A stretch of 8,003 nt of DNA from Chloroflexi bacterium UBA4736 (lineage in GTDB: Bacteria > Chloroflexota > Dormibacteria > Dormibacterales > Dormibacteraceae), in NCBI GenBank assembly GCA_002404015.1, contig DHIW01000060.1, positions 1 through 8,003 on the forward strand. The letters are read 5' to 3'. Positions 6,035-8,003 of the stretch are shown piece after piece. Made by a program: the position numbers and the translations under genes. The notes under the pieces were generated by a model. The model was not told the origin of the DNA, made no database searches, and worked only from the letters and a program-made list of their open reading frames with translations. Position 1 is the stretch's first letter; each line of letters opens with the position of its first letter.

Positions 6035-6796
6035 GGAATTATAAGGGGGTCGGTTTCCCGCTTCGGGGCGGGGGCCCTGGCCCTGCTGCTGGCCGGCTGC
6101 CTGTCGCCTGGCTCGAGTCATCCTGCCCCCGCCGCTTCCACGCCCCGCACCTCGGGGGGCGCCACACCGTCCGCCGCGCCCACCCTGCAGTCGGCCTCCG
6201 TCTGGGTCCTGAACCCGGTGGGCGTGAACATCCGGGCCCAGCCCGACACCGCCGCGCAGCGGGTCACCACGCTCACCCAGGGCGCCAAGCTGGACGTCCA
6301 GGAGCAGCGCCAGGTGGCCGGCGCCACCTGGCTGCATGTGAAGAGCGCCTCCGGCCAGATCGATGGCTGGGTCCTCGATCGGGCCGACCTGGTGATCCAT
6401 TTCGACGTGTCCCAGCACTTCGAAGGCGCCGGCTGGTCCATCCTCTTCCCCACGGCCTGGACGCTGCAGACCGGCAACCCGACTACATTCACGGCACCTG
6501 CGAGCGACACTCTGGGGAGCTCGCTGCTGGTCCAGATGGCGGCCTCCACGGACAAGCTGCTGGCGACCCCGACGGCGGCGGGCCAGGAGGTGCGCCAGGA
6601 GTCGCCGATCGAGGTCTACGGCAAGACCACGTACCTGACCGTCTACAAGCTCGCCTCCGGCGCCTGGGAGTTCGCGGTCAAGGTCCAGTACGACGCCCAG
6701 CGCTCCTTCCTCTTCGACTACAAGCAGTCGGCGCGCCCGGACGCCGACACCTCGCTCTTCAAGCAGCTCTTGACCAGCGTGATCGTGCAGGGCTGA
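6029..6796 (+). CDS. SH3b-domain lipoprotein with unassigned C-terminal domain
   Basis: The product is a 255-residue envelope protein of unknown function. The signal peptide has a short charged start (arginines 6 and 11), a hydrophobic core GAGALALLLAG and the lipobox LLAGC with Cys24 as the lipidation site. A Ser/Pro/Ala/Thr-rich linker (25-55) would span the wall. An SH3b domain follows (about 56-122: VNIRAQPDTAAQRVTTL, then WLHVK and GWVLDRADL), a fold that often binds peptidoglycan or protein ligands. The region 130-253, starting GWSILFPTAWTLQ, resembles PsbP-like or similar alpha/beta domains of surface lipoproteins, but I cannot assign it. The frame is open from 5852, but the only start near the signal peptide is GTG at 6029; AAGGG (6013-6017) is a distant ribosome-binding candidate. 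It lies 14 bases before lon and is divergent from glmU with 16 bases between start codons. Confidence 0.8.
   Translation: MNGIIRGSVSRFGAGALALLLAGCLSPGSSHPAPAASTPRTSGGATPSAAPTLQSASVWVLNPVGVNIRAQPDTAAQRVTTLTQGAKLDVQEQRQVAGATWLHVKSASGQIDGWVLDRADLVIHFDVSQHFEGAGWSILFPTAWTLQTGNPTTFTAPASDTLGSSLLVQMAASTDKLLATPTAAGQEVRQESPIEVYGKTTYLTVYKLASGAWEFAVKVQYDAQRSFLFDYKQSARPDADTSLFKQLLTSVIVQG
6038..6043 (-). promoter_or_regulatory. -10 box of the glmU operon promoter
   Basis: On the minus strand these bases read TATAAT, a perfect -10 hexamer in an otherwise very GC-rich region. The expected start is at A6030 or C6031, leaving an 18-19 base leader to the glmU TTG with GGGGA in it. A -35 is not convincing: the hexamer at 17 bases spacing is CCGAAG. 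The box lies inside the first codons of the divergent lipoprotein gene. Confidence 0.45.
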
Positions 6797-6810
6797 GGCA
6801 AACTGCGGGG

Positions 6811-8003
6811 ATGGCCGGAGAACGCAAGACGCTCCCGGTGCTGCCCCTGAAGAACACCGTCGTGTTCCCGCACGTGCTGATCCCGCTGGCGGTGGGGCGG
6901 CCCCGCTCCCTGCAGCTGCTCGACGACCTGCCCCCCGGCGACCGCCTGATGGCCGTGGCCGCGCAGCTCAACGAGGACGTCGAGGAGGCCGCCTGGGACG
7001 ACGTCCATCACGTCGGAGCGGTGGTTCGGATCCAGCACATGCTCAAGCTGCCCGACGGCACCGTCCAGCTGGCGGTGCAGGGCCTGTACCGGGTCCGCCT
7101 GGTCGCCGAGGCGCCCGGCCGCCCGTACCTGAGGGCCGAGGTCGAGGAGCTGCCCGAGGCATCGCCGGAGGAGGCCGGGGTGCCTGCAGAGGCCCTGCAC
7201 CGCTCGGCCACCGCCTCCTTTCAGCAGCTCGTGGCGATCGCGCCCTACCTGCCGGGCGAGCTGCTGGGAGCCGCGCTGAATCTCGAAGATCCTCTCTACC
7301 TGGCCTACTTCATCGCCAACCAAGTTCGCCTGACGACCGAGCAGCGGCAGGAGATCCTGGAGATGGCGAGCGCCCGCGAGAAGCTCGAGCGGCTGATCGG
7401 CCTGATGGCCCGCGAGCTGGAGGTCCTGGAGCTCGGCCGCAAGATCCAGACCCAGGCCGAGGAGTCGATCGGCAAGTCGCAGCGCGAGTACTTCCTACGC
7501 GAGCAACTGAAGGCTATCCAGACCGAGCTGGGTGAGATGGACCAGGACGCGGCTGAGATCACCGAGCTGCGGGAGCGGATCGAGCAGGCGGGCCTGCCGC
7601 CCGACGCTCGCCGGGAGGCCGACCGCGAGCTGACCCGCCTGGAGCGCATCCCCTCGGCCTCGCCCGAGTCCTCGGTCATCAGGACCTACCTGGATCTGCT
7701 CGTGTCGCTGCCCTGGAACAAGTCCACCGAGGGAGAGCTCGACGTGGCCCGCGCCCGCCAGATCCTGGACGCCGACCACTACGACCTGGACAAGGTCAAG
7801 CAGCGGGTGGTGGAGCACCTCGCGGTCAGGCGCCTCAAGCAGCAGCGGGGCTCCAGCGAGCGCGGCCGGGAGCCGATCCTGTGCTTCGTGGGGCCGCCCG
7901 GGGTGGGCAAGACCTCGCTCGGCCAGTCGATCGCTCGCGCCATGGGCCGGAAGTTCGCGCGCGCCTCCCTGGGCGGCGTGCACGACGAGGCCGAGATCCG
8001 CGG
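6811..8003 (+). CDS. lon: ATP-dependent protease Lon, N-terminal half (cut by window end)
   Basis: Lon is a cytoplasmic homohexameric AAA+ serine protease that degrades misfolded and short-lived regulatory proteins. Only 397 codons are in the window; full-length proteins have about 780-820 residues. The N-terminal substrate-binding domain (about 7-200) opens with LPVLPLKNTVVFPH. Then come the coiled-coil stretch with GKSQREYFLREQLKAIQ (about 226-242), the hallmark SLPWN before the ATPase core, DADHYDLDKVKQRV, and the Walker A GPPGVGKTS (361-369), followed by LGGVHDEAEIR at the edge. Walker B, sensors and the catalytic Ser-Lys pair lie beyond the window. The ATG follows the lipoprotein stop by 14 bases. 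The best Shine-Dalgarno match, TGAGG, includes that stop codon and is 12 bases away; GGGG abuts the ATG. No promoter or CIRCE/HAIR-type heat-shock operator is seen in front of it, so transcription probably comes from the lipoprotein promoter or from inside its gene. Confidence 0.97.
   Translation, partial: MAGERKTLPVLPLKNTVVFPHVLIPLAVGRPRSLQLLDDLPPGDRLMAVAAQLNEDVEEAAWDDVHHVGAVVRIQHMLKLPDGTVQLAVQGLYRVRLVAEAPGRPYLRAEVEELPEASPEEAGVPAEALHRSATASFQQLVAIAPYLPGELLGAALNLEDPLYLAYFIANQVRLTTEQRQEILEMASAREKLERLIGLMARELEVLELGRKIQTQAEESIGKSQREYFLREQLKAIQTELGEMDQDAAEITELRERIEQAGLPPDARREADRELTRLERIPSASPESSVIRTYLDLLVSLPWNKSTEGELDVARARQILDADHYDLDKVKQRVVEHLAVRRLKQQRGSSERGREPILCFVGPPGVGKTSLGQSIARAMGRKFARASLGGVHDEAEIR

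Noticed and set aside
6797..6810. Heat-shock operator or promoter in front of lon
   Set aside because: Only 14 bases separate the genes and no CIRCE, HAIR or -10/-35 sequence is present.
1..8003. Mobile element, CRISPR, toxin-antitoxin or defence system
   Set aside because: No repeats of array type, no transposase or integrase, and no gene pairs of such type; all clear genes are core functions.

Overview
The window is GC-rich bacterial chromosomal DNA, and almost every base is used by conserved housekeeping genes. Start codons are mixed (ATG, GTG, TTG) and the third-position GC bias is strong. The glycyl-tRNA synthetase is the single-chain, four-cysteine type, and glmU is followed directly by prs as in Actinobacteria and Firmicutes. 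A CNNM/CorC-recO-glyS string is attached to that pair. Together these suggest a high-GC terrabacterial lineage. A Chloroflexota/Dormibacterota-like soil organism is my best guess, but the phylum is inferred from gene order and sequence style only. I see no mobile element, CRISPR array, integrase, tRNA or rRNA.

Layout. Bases 1-224 are intergenic, downstream of glyS. This stretch holds a sigma70-like promoter (70-98, + strand) followed at the expected distance by a foldable segment of about 88 nt ending in six T (106-193), so I call a candidate stand-alone small RNA. Bases 1-69 and 194-224 show nothing I can name. From 6012 down to 225, on the minus strand, runs a five-gene operon in transcription order: glmU, prs, a CNNM/CorC-family CBS membrane protein, recO and glyS. 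Junctions are very tight (ATGA overlap, 4-nt gap, 29-nt gap, TGATG overlap), implying one transcript with translational coupling. On the plus strand, starting only 16 nt from the glmU start, lies a lipoprotein gene (SH3b domain plus an unassigned C-terminal domain, 6029-6796). After 14 nt follows lon (6811 to the window end, truncated).

How the genes work together. The minus operon joins cell-wall precursor synthesis (UDP-GlcNAc), PRPP supply for nucleotides and amino acids, a likely Mg2+/divalent-cation transporter or regulator, recombinational repair and tRNA charging, which is a growth-linked set. The plus-strand pair joins an envelope-anchored lipoprotein with the ATP-dependent quality-control protease Lon.

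No clearly new multi-gene system is visible. The items most worth a second look are the candidate small RNA, the crowded divergent start region between glmU and the lipoprotein, the lipoprotein-lon pairing, and substitutions at normally conserved positions in GlmU and Prs.
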